Assembly: GCA_029245345.1 (NCBI GenBank)
Contig: JAQWPM010000019.1
Coordinates: 148,889 to 212,888, forward strand
Length of the DNA: 64,000 nucleotides
Source: Longimicrobiales bacterium
GTDB taxonomy: Bacteria; Gemmatimonadota; Gemmatimonadetes; Longimicrobiales; Gaopeijiaceae
Reading direction: 5' to 3'
The notes beneath the pieces were generated by a model. It made no database searches and had not been told where the DNA came from. It saw only the letters and a list, made by a program, of their open reading frames with translations. Positions within the stretch are counted from its first letter, which is position 1, and every line of letters begins with the position of its first letter. Below are positions 1-7,464 of the stretch, piece by piece. Both the position numbers and the translations under genes were made by a program.

Positions 1-111
1 CAGAGGATGTGGTACACGGACGGGTCTCTACGTGCGAACTACGTCGTCCGAGACGGCCGACGTTTCGGGCTGATTGGGAGCAAAGCCTGCGTGGAAGAGA
101 CCTCGACATGA
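1..111 (+). CDS. C-terminal end of a MORN/YwqK-like repeat protein (partial)
   Basis: The frame is open from the window edge to TGA at 109-111, giving 36 residues that include WYTDGSLRANYVVRDG. The W-Y-x-D-G-x-L-x-A-N pattern matches the last repeat of MORN or YwqK-type antitoxin-like proteins, which often sit next to SCO family genes. The stop overlaps the ATG of the SCO gene (ATGA), so the two are probably one transcript with coupled translation. Only the tail is visible, so the family call rests on one repeat and the neighbour. The function of such proteins is poorly known; no enzymatic role is claimed. Confidence 0.55.
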   Translation, partial: QRMWYTDGSLRANYVVRDGRRFGLIGSKACVEETST

Positions 112-740
112 GAGCGCCTCTACTCGCATTGGCCCTGGTAGCAACTGGATGTGCGTCGGGCTCTGTTCAGGATCTTCCCTACTATAACTCGGCGGAACTC
201 ACGCCTGAGTGGCTCACGACCGAAGAGTCTGGCGCCGCCCACACGGTCCCAGCTTTCGCGCTTTCAGATCAACGCGGTGAACCCATCACGGAGTCCGACG
301 TCAATGGTCGAGTCGTGGTGGCCAGCTTCTTCTTCAGTAGCTGCGCCCAAGTGTGCCCAATTCTCAAGAACGAGTTGGCACGTGTGCAGGCGCAGTATCT
401 AGATGACGATCGACTCGTGATCCTGAGCCATTCCGTGATGCCCGAGGTGGACTCTCAAGAGACGCTGGCGCGATACGCAGAGTTGAACGACATCGATGCT
501 CGCCGTTGGCACCTTCTCACGGGCGACCGTGCTGAGATATCCGCGCTCGCCCGCGACGGGTACTTCGTGGACGTCGGCTCCACGCCGGGAGACCTGGGCG
601 GTTACGATCTCATCCATACCGAAGCCGTCGCCCTACTGGATGGACAAGGGCACATAAGAGGTCTCTACACGGGCACGTTGAAACTCGAGATGGACCGCCT
701 CCTCGAGGACATCGAAACCCTGTTGTCTGAACAGGAGTAG
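108..740 (+). CDS. SCO1/SenC family copper chaperone lipoprotein
   Basis: This is a 210-residue lipoprotein: residues 1-15 form a short hydrophobic signal ending in the lipobox ATGC (Cys15). A thioredoxin-like domain follows with the copper motif CAQVCP at 79-84 and a distal His in DLIHTEAVALLD, the third copper ligand of SCO proteins. Such proteins deliver copper to the CuA site of cytochrome oxidase or to nitrous oxide reductase. A longer in-frame start at 9 exists, but the ATG at 108 overlaps the upstream TGA and directly precedes the signal peptide, so it is preferred. No oxidase gene is in view, so its client is unknown. Confidence 0.9.
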   Translation: MRAPLLALALVATGCASGSVQDLPYYNSAELTPEWLTTEESGAAHTVPAFALSDQRGEPITESDVNGRVVVASFFFSSCAQVCPILKNELARVQAQYLDDDRLVILSHSVMPEVDSQETLARYAELNDIDARRWHLLTGDRAEISALARDGYFVDVGSTPGDLGGYDLIHTEAVALLDGQGHIRGLYTGTLKLEMDRLLEDIETLLSEQE

Positions 741-788
741 ATCCGCGCTCGGCGAGGCCGTGGGGCATCCTGCAGGTCATCGGTCATG

Positions 789-992
789 TTAGTCCTGCCT
801 TTTGCCGCCTTTCCAAATCCCCCACGCACCCAATGGCGTGACCACGAACCAGACCCCGACCACGATCCACACGGTGCCCGGCGCAGCGGTCGAGATGTCA
901 ACCGCAACGTCCGCGCCGATCATGACCACGACCGCCCCTGCGAAGAACGCCAGGAGCGGCCAGAGCCGGTCGGACTCTACGAACCGTGCCAT
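789..992 (-). CDS. small two-helix membrane protein
   Basis: The 67-residue product has two hydrophobic segments, about 12-30 and 41-58, with a basic C-terminus (KGGKRQD). It starts 5 nt after the stop of the large propeller gene on the same strand and is probably the last gene of that operon. A longer 122-residue reading overlaps the propeller gene and has no hydrophobic content before the ATG used here. I do not recognise a family. It may be an inner-membrane partner of the exported proteins upstream, but that is only inferred from position. Confidence 0.6.
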   Translation of the reverse strand: MARFVESDRLWPLLAFFAGAVVVMIGADVAVDISTAAPGTVWIVVGVWFVVTPLGAWGIWKGGKRQD

Positions 993-997
993 TTCGG

Positions 998-3900
998 TCA
1001 GCGACCTCGGCTCGGCATGACGATCGTCCCCGGCAGAGCCGGACGGGTCGCGTCCTGATACGCCGTGCGGTACAGCGCCGCGACGTCCCCAGACATCAGT
1101 GAATTCATCTGAGCGATCACCGCTGGTACACGGTCCCACCCTGCGTCGATCATCCACGCCGCGTCCGCAGTAGCGGGTCCGCTCACCCCCTGAATGCGGC
1201 CCCAGACGTTGGCGCCACCTGACACGTCATCGAGCTCATTGCCGATCTCATCCAGCGCATCCCGCACACTCTGGATCTGCTCAGCTAAGGCGTCGGAGGA
1301 GTTCTCAGCTGCCTCCAACATCGCGTCGAGTGCATCGAGTTGTTCACCAACGGAACGCATCGCCTGTCCCGCCTTCTGCACCGGCCCCGAGAGCCGATAC
1401 GAGGACATCATTGCCGCATGGCGAGACGCAATGACGTCGCGCGACATGGATGAACGCGGATCGAGCCGCACGGACGCCTCACCTTCGACGACTACGTCCC
1501 CTGCTTCGAGGCGCACGAGGTACGTGCCCGGCATTACTCGCGGTCCTGGGTCGAGCAGCTCGCCATCTGCTCCTTCAGTCTGGAGGCGCAGGTCCCACAT
1601 GACTTCATTCAGACCCGCCTCTCCGGAGGCCTCGACTTCGCGCACCAAGTTGCCGCGGGGGTCTAAAATCTGAAGCGAGACGTCGTCCATCTCACTCGTG
1701 AGCCAGTACCGGATCCGTGAACCCATGGCAGGATTTTCGGAAGCGAAGATCCCGGGGGTCCATCCTTGCGGCGTGTACCGGTTGTACGAGGTCGCACGGC
1801 GTGTGCCGAAGAGATGTACCGGTGCAGCCATGACCGATGCGTCCAACTCTTCGAGGACCCCGATGTCGTCCATGATCCAGATACCGCGTCCATGGGTCCC
1901 GATCACGAGATCGTTGTCACGCGGGTGGATCTTGATGTCATCAACCGGGACAGTCGGGAGATTCGCCCGTAACGGCATCCATGCCATGCCCCCGTCGATC
2001 GAAGTGTAGACACCCCGCTCGTTCCCGACGAAGAGGAGGTCGGCGTTGTCGGGATGTTGCGCCAGCGCGCTGACAGAGGACATGGGAAGCCCGTTCGTCA
2101 CGAGGTCCCAGTCTTCACCAAAGTTGGTGCTCACGTACACATAAGCAGCGAAATCATCAGATCGGTGGCCGTCGAACGCGGCATACACCGTCCCCGCATC
2201 TGCATGCGAGGAGACGAGTCGAGTCACATAGGTGTTCGCCGGCAGGCCTTCGACGTTTCCAGTGATATCTGTCCACGTCGCGCCACCGTCCAGGGTCACG
2301 TTCAAGCGTCCGTCATCTGCACCGGTATAGATCAGGCCAGCATCCAGCGGCGATTCACCGATCGCCGTCAGGTTGCCGTAGCTCGACTGTCCATCGTTGA
2401 GTGAGATCTGAGCCTCGGCGCCCAGCACGCCCATGATCTTAAGCGTCTCGCGATCGATCGCATGCGTGAGGTCTCCACTGATCGGCGCGAATGTCTGCCC
2501 AAGATCAGTCGACTTCCATAGGACGTTCGATCCCAGATAGACCGTGCTCGCGTCATGCGCCGAGATCAGTACCGGGGTATCCCAGTTCCAGCGGAGATCA
2601 GGCATCTCGCCTTCGGCATCGGGTCTGCCGATCGGCCGAAGTCGCGCGCGCTCGTTTGTCGTCAGGTCCACCCGAGTCAGATTTCCCCCTTGAGACTCAG
2701 CGAACATGATTGTGGGGTCAGTCGGGTGCATCACAGTGAAGAAGCCGTCACCACTCCCGACGTTGTACCAGTCCCGCGTACGAATTCCCTGGTTCGACCA
2801 GGTGTCCGACGGTGCGCACCATGAGCCATTGTCTTGAAGTCCGCCGCACACGTGGTACGGATCGCGCATGTCCACGCCAATTTCGTACATCTGCGAGAGC
2901 GGGAGATTGCGAAATTGGAACCAGTTGTCGGAACGATCCCGGCTCACCGAGACACCGCCGTCTGATCCCAGCAGGATGTGATCCGAGTCAGACGGATCGA
3001 TCCAGATGGCGTGGTGATCCAAATGGACACCATCCGCACCATCGTTAGTAAATGTCCGCCCACCATCGGATGACCTGAACATGTCCGAGCCACCCGAATA
3101 CATGCGCTCCGGGTCGTTCGGGTCGATGCGGATCTGGGAGTAGTACATCGGGCGATTGTTGGTGTCGCTGCGTTTCTCCCACTTATCCCCGCGATCGGTC
3201 GAACAGTAGACACCGTTGTTCCTCACACCACCGCCGCCACCGCGTCCGGAACCGGGTGCCCGCGAGTCCGCCTCGACCATGGCGCAGACAAGGTTCCCGT
3301 CCTGGCGGTAGATATCCAGCCCGATGCGCCCCTTGTCGCCCTCCGGAAGGCCCTCGGTCACTTCCGTCCATGTGGAGCCGCCATCGTAGGTCCGGTAGAT
3401 ACCGCTGCCAGGGCCACCGCCATTGTAGCCCCACGCCCGACGCTGCCGCTGATACATGGCGGCGAAAAGCGTCTCGGGGTCATTGGGGTCCATGACCAAA
3501 TCGATGCTGCCTGTGTTCTCATCCACGAAGAGCACATGGGTCCACGTGGCCCCGCCGTCCGTGGTCTTATAAACACCCCGCTCGGCGTTCGCACCCCACA
3601 GGTGCCCCATCGCGGCGACGTAAGCGACGTCGGGATCCCTCGGGTGCACCTGAATGCGTGAGATGTGGTGGGTATTCTCAAGACCCAAATGGCTCCAAGT
3701 CTGTCCGCCATCCATCGAACGATACACCCCGTTTCCCCAGGGAGAACTCTGCCTGTTCTGCGGCTCGCCCGTGCCGACCCACACCACGTTCGGATTCGAC
3801 GGAGCCACCGTTACATCACCGATCGACGCGGTAACCTCGTCCGTAAAGAGCGACTCGAAGGTGATTCCGGCATTTTCGGTCTTCCAGATTCCCGCTGTGG

Positions 3901-4108
3901 CCGTGCCCACATAGAAGATGCGCGGGTCGGACTCGACTACAGCCAAGTCGGACACACGTCCGCTCATGATGGTCGGGCCAACCTCGCGCCACTTCAGCGC
4001 CTGCGTCGCGGACTCGAACTGGTCCGGACTGACCTGGGCCGGGGCGGGTGCCATCACCGTAGCGATGGCGAGAACGGAAAGAACGATAGAGCGGAGCGCG
4101 CGAAGCAT
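998..4108 (-). CDS. exported sortilin/VPS10-like BNR beta-propeller protein
   Basis: The 1036-residue protein begins with a signal peptide (MLRALRSIVLSVLAIATVMA, then APAQ). It contains at least nine Asp-box repeats of the S/T-x-D-x-G-x-x-W/F type, for example SMDGGQTWSH, TTDGGATWTH, TYDGGSTWTE, STDRGDKWEK and TLDGGATWTD, spread over roughly residues 60-720. These mark the sortilin/VPS10 and BNR propeller superfamily. The last 300 residues look like a beta-sandwich (FlgD-like) followed by helices. The start at 4108 has GAGG 8 nt upstream; an in-frame start 24 nt earlier lacks this. Sialidase catalytic residues were not identified, so a binding or scaffold role is as likely as hydrolysis. Confidence 0.85.
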   Translation of the reverse strand: MLRALRSIVLSVLAIATVMAPAPAQVSPDQFESATQALKWREVGPTIMSGRVSDLAVVESDPRIFYVGTATAGIWKTENAGITFESLFTDEVTASIGDVTVAPSNPNVVWVGTGEPQNRQSSPWGNGVYRSMDGGQTWSHLGLENTHHISRIQVHPRDPDVAYVAAMGHLWGANAERGVYKTTDGGATWTHVLFVDENTGSIDLVMDPNDPETLFAAMYQRQRRAWGYNGGGPGSGIYRTYDGGSTWTEVTEGLPEGDKGRIGLDIYRQDGNLVCAMVEADSRAPGSGRGGGGGVRNNGVYCSTDRGDKWEKRSDTNNRPMYYSQIRIDPNDPERMYSGGSDMFRSSDGGRTFTNDGADGVHLDHHAIWIDPSDSDHILLGSDGGVSVSRDRSDNWFQFRNLPLSQMYEIGVDMRDPYHVCGGLQDNGSWCAPSDTWSNQGIRTRDWYNVGSGDGFFTVMHPTDPTIMFAESQGGNLTRVDLTTNERARLRPIGRPDAEGEMPDLRWNWDTPVLISAHDASTVYLGSNVLWKSTDLGQTFAPISGDLTHAIDRETLKIMGVLGAEAQISLNDGQSSYGNLTAIGESPLDAGLIYTGADDGRLNVTLDGGATWTDITGNVEGLPANTYVTRLVSSHADAGTVYAAFDGHRSDDFAAYVYVSTNFGEDWDLVTNGLPMSSVSALAQHPDNADLLFVGNERGVYTSIDGGMAWMPLRANLPTVPVDDIKIHPRDNDLVIGTHGRGIWIMDDIGVLEELDASVMAAPVHLFGTRRATSYNRYTPQGWTPGIFASENPAMGSRIRYWLTSEMDDVSLQILDPRGNLVREVEASGEAGLNEVMWDLRLQTEGADGELLDPGPRVMPGTYLVRLEAGDVVVEGEASVRLDPRSSMSRDVIASRHAAMMSSYRLSGPVQKAGQAMRSVGEQLDALDAMLEAAENSSDALAEQIQSVRDALDEIGNELDDVSGGANVWGRIQGVSGPATADAAWMIDAGWDRVPAVIAQMNSLMSGDVAALYRTAYQDATRPALPGTIVMPSRGR

Positions 4109-4199
4109 GACTTGAACCTCGATAGCGGTCATTAGGGTGGCGACTGTCCCATCCTATGCCGTCCGGATCAGGGGGGCGAGACCCCACCCGTCATAGGAT

Positions 4200-6038
4200 C
4201 TACTGGCAGCTCAAGCAGTTGAAGTTGTTCTTCGCACCGAGTCCCACGAGCAACGCGATCGCTTCAGGGAACGGTTGGATCCTCTGCACCGGCCCGTTGG
4301 CCATGTCTGCCGTGGTCTGGCCAACCCGGCTCACCACCAAGACATCACCCCCGCGCGCCACGAGGTACTGGATCATCTCTGTGTCTCCCCGGGCGGCCGC
4401 GTTATGCACCGGTGTGTATCCAGCGGCATCTCTGGTATTCACATCTGCGCCGTGTTCCTCCACCAAATACCGAATGGCAGGCATCCACGCGTCGGGCACA
4501 TGCCGGTGAGAGTTTCCCGCGTAGCCCGATCCGTAGGCGTGACCGGAAGCCGCGTGGATCGGGAAGACACCCGGGCCTCCGACAGCCACTGCCGGTAAAC
4601 CCGAGAGATCGCCACCCCCGGACGACCGGCGCCGAGATGGCACCTTGATCGTCGGGATGTTCGGATCCGCTCCGTGTGCCACAAGAAGCTCCATGGCCTC
4701 GACATCCAATGCGTGTGCAGCACGCCAGAACGGCGTCGCACCCGTCATGTTGATGTTGAGCTGGCTGAACGTGTACTCCATGAACCACACGTGCTTCGCC
4801 AGGCGCTGATTCGGGTCTGCTCCGGCGGCGAGTAGTGCTTCGGCCACCTCGAGATACGTCGCCTGCTGCTGGCGGTACGCCTGCTGCTGCGGATACCTCG
4901 CCTTGGGTGCCCAGTGTGTATTCAGCGCCGCGAACAGTGGCCCGATCCCGCCCGCGTTCACACGGTTGGGATCGGCCCCGCGGTCCAGGAGTTCCAGAGC
5001 GAGGTCGAAGTGCCCGTTGATCACCGCGCTCGTGACGGCAGTCGTACCGTCCCCGGCGCTCGCTTGATCGATACCTGCACCTGCATCCAACAACGCGACG
5101 GCGGCCGCCCCATGGCCGTCCCGTACTGCGTGGAGAAGCGCGGACATTCCGCCGAGCGTCCCCACCACCTGAACGAACGACTGGGGCGCCACCTGTGTGG
5201 GCGGCGCCTGCTGGGGATTCGCCGCTTCTTCAGCCGCCTCCAGTTCTAGTCGTGCCTCGAGTGCCCGCTCAGCCGCTGCCATCTCTTCAGGGCTCGCGAC
5301 TGGCGCACGGGCGGCGACGACGGCGGCCTGCACCTGACTCGGTGTCGGACGCCAGTCGCGAGCATCAGGCCCCGCTTCGGCCCGGAACTCAGCGAGCACT
5401 TCGTCGCGCCGCTCCTCTGCCGCGTCGTCCTCGGCGTACCGCTCTGGCAGATCGAGCACCCGAGAGGTCAGGCTCGGGTCGGCGCCACTTTCGAGGAGGG
5501 CCTCAACCGCAGCCGTCCTCCCCCGGGCTGCCGCGAAGATGAGCGGCGTCTGCCCCCAGCTGGACTCACGTACGTTCGGAGAAGCCCCGGCTTCCAACAG
5601 AGATTCGACGGACGAGACGCTCCCAGCAGAGGCTGCGAAGTGCAGCGCGGTCGCTCCTCCAGCGGTGGTTGCAGCATTGGCATCCGCTCCTGATGCGAGG
5701 AGAGCCTTCACCACGTCGGCGTGTCCGTTCCGGGCGGCCAAATGGAGCGGGGTGTAGTCTCCGAGTCTGGTCACGGACTCCGCGTCGGCCCCCGCAGACA
5801 ACAAGATCTGGGCGATCTCTGCGTGTCCCGCTTCGGCTGCCCAATGCAGTGCTGTCATGCCGTCGGCGTGAGCTGCGTTGACATCGGCACCGTTCTGAAG
5901 GAGCGCCCGCACCTCGCCCGCGTCACCCTCGCGCGCCGCATCAGGCAAAGTGTCCACTAACCCCGCCGCCGTCAGCACCAACACGAGACACAGAGCCCCA
6001 AGCGACCTCGCACTGGGGCGGATTCCGGCGAGACTCAT
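4200..6038 (-). CDS. exported ankyrin-repeat protein with C-terminal CxxC
   Basis: A signal sequence (about residues 10-30) precedes two blocks of ankyrin repeats. The first block, about 30-200, has units such as DGMTALHWAAEAGHAEIAQI and GDYTPLHLAARNGHADVVKA; the second, about 290-600, is more divergent. About ten repeats are visible, separated by an Ala/Glu/Gln-rich linker. The protein ends NFNCLSCQ, a terminal CxxC. It lies 7 nt after the DUF1552 gene, in one operon with it and the DUF1592 cytochrome. Ankyrin repeats are protein-binding scaffolds; an exported version suggests assembly of periplasmic partners, here inferred to be the operon neighbours. Confidence 0.88.
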   Translation of the reverse strand: MSLAGIRPSARSLGALCLVLVLTAAGLVDTLPDAAREGDAGEVRALLQNGADVNAAHADGMTALHWAAEAGHAEIAQILLSAGADAESVTRLGDYTPLHLAARNGHADVVKALLASGADANAATTAGGATALHFAASAGSVSSVESLLEAGASPNVRESSWGQTPLIFAAARGRTAAVEALLESGADPSLTSRVLDLPERYAEDDAAEERRDEVLAEFRAEAGPDARDWRPTPSQVQAAVVAARAPVASPEEMAAAERALEARLELEAAEEAANPQQAPPTQVAPQSFVQVVGTLGGMSALLHAVRDGHGAAAVALLDAGAGIDQASAGDGTTAVTSAVINGHFDLALELLDRGADPNRVNAGGIGPLFAALNTHWAPKARYPQQQAYRQQQATYLEVAEALLAAGADPNQRLAKHVWFMEYTFSQLNINMTGATPFWRAAHALDVEAMELLVAHGADPNIPTIKVPSRRRSSGGGDLSGLPAVAVGGPGVFPIHAASGHAYGSGYAGNSHRHVPDAWMPAIRYLVEEHGADVNTRDAAGYTPVHNAAARGDTEMIQYLVARGGDVLVVSRVGQTTADMANGPVQRIQPFPEAIALLVGLGAKNNFNCLSCQ

Positions 6039-6045
6039 GAGGACA

Positions 6046-7455
6046 TCACCCGCGCGACGACCCTGGAGTAGACCCTAGTGTGAACTCACCTGTGCTGTCG
6101 CCAAAGCTGTCCATGTCGTCCATCCCCAGGCCGTGCATCATGCTGAGCATCGCGTTGGCCATGGGGGTTCCGTCTGGTGCCTTGTGATGCAATCCGCCTT
6201 CGAGCGCACCGTTGGCTTTCCCCAGCGCGATTAGCGGGGCCCTCCGGTGGTTGTGCAGATTCCCGTCTGCCATGGGCGAGCCATACATGATCATGGTCTT
6301 GTCGAGCATGTTCGAGTCACCCTCCTCGAGGTCCTTCAACAGATCCAGGAAGTACGGCAGCATGCTGACGTGGTACTGGTTGATCTTTGAGAATTCCATG
6401 ATCGCCGACTCGCGTCCACCATGATGTGAGGCCGGGTGGAAGGGTCGGTCCGAGCCGCTCCCCGGATACACGCGAGCTGACGAGTCCCGACCCATTTTTA
6501 GTGAAAAGACGCGGGTCACGTCGGAAGCGAATGCTAAGGCTTGAATATCGAACATGAGGCGCATGTGCTCCTCGAACGAATCCGGAACACCCGCTGGGGC
6601 TTCCGGGAGCTCGCGCGGGGCTCCGCTCATGTTGCGTGCTTCCACGGCCTGAATACGTCGCTCGATTTCACGCACATTTTCGAGGTAACGATCCAGCCGC
6701 TCCCGATCGGTCGGCCCTAGCTGTGTGCGGAGCGCAGCGACCCGTCCTGTGACCCAGTCCAGAATGCTTTTGTTTGTGCGCCTGCGGGCGTTGCGCTCCT
6801 CAGGCGTTCCGCCTGCCCCGAAAAGTTGGTCGAACGCCACGCGGGGATCACGAATGACAGGGAGCGGTTCGGTAGGAGAAGCCCAACTGATGGAGTCGGT
6901 GTAGACGCAGGTGTACCCGTACGCGCAGCCTCCCGACTGATTGATGTTCTCGATGCAGAGCTGCATGGACGGGATCGGCGTATCCTGACCGAAGCGGTTC
7001 GCGTAGAGCTGATCGAGGGACGTGCCGACATGCACGTCGGATCCTTCCGTCTGTTTCGGATGCGCCTGTGTGAGGAAGACTGCGCTCGAGCGGAAGTGAT
7101 CGCCCCCGATCTCAGTCGGCTGGAACGCTTCTGCCATACGCACATCGGTGTTGCTGACGATCGTCAGGTAGTCGCGGTAGGCGTCCAGCGGACTCAGCGC
7201 GGACGGCGCCAGATCGAAGTCGGCGCCGACCTGTGCCGGAGCCCACAGATTCTGCGTTGCACCCCACTCATTGCTGCCCGCCGCACCATGTACCATCTCG
7301 ATGGCCACAAGGCGTGCGGGATCCGCACGCTTAGGAAGCTTCGACCATGCGCGCCCCGCTGGTTCCATCGCGTCCAGGAGCGGCAGCGCGACGGTTGCAC
7401 CCATACCCTTCAGAAAGGTCCGCCTGGGAAGGTGCTTGCCGGTGATGAAGTCCAT
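6046..7455 (-). CDS. DUF1552 protein, Tat-exported
   Basis: The 469-residue protein opens with a twin-arginine signal, RRTFLKG at 11-17 followed by the hydrophobic stretch ATVALPLLDAM. The rest matches the DUF1552 family as I recall it: a helical arm around the RERLDRYLENVREIERRI segment, then a C-terminal region with SHHGG and TMIMYGSPMADGNLHNH. This family is almost always found beside DUF1592/DUF1588 cytochrome proteins, as here (9 nt downstream). Its biochemical activity is unknown. Tat export implies folding, possibly with a cofactor, before secretion to the periplasm. Confidence 0.88.
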   Translation of the reverse strand: MDFITGKHLPRRTFLKGMGATVALPLLDAMEPAGRAWSKLPKRADPARLVAIEMVHGAAGSNEWGATQNLWAPAQVGADFDLAPSALSPLDAYRDYLTIVSNTDVRMAEAFQPTEIGGDHFRSSAVFLTQAHPKQTEGSDVHVGTSLDQLYANRFGQDTPIPSMQLCIENINQSGGCAYGYTCVYTDSISWASPTEPLPVIRDPRVAFDQLFGAGGTPEERNARRRTNKSILDWVTGRVAALRTQLGPTDRERLDRYLENVREIERRIQAVEARNMSGAPRELPEAPAGVPDSFEEHMRLMFDIQALAFASDVTRVFSLKMGRDSSARVYPGSGSDRPFHPASHHGGRESAIMEFSKINQYHVSMLPYFLDLLKDLEEGDSNMLDKTMIMYGSPMADGNLHNHRRAPLIALGKANGALEGGLHHKAPDGTPMANAMLSMMHGLGMDDMDSFGDSTGEFTLGSTPGSSRG

Positions 7456-7464
7456 CTGACTCTC

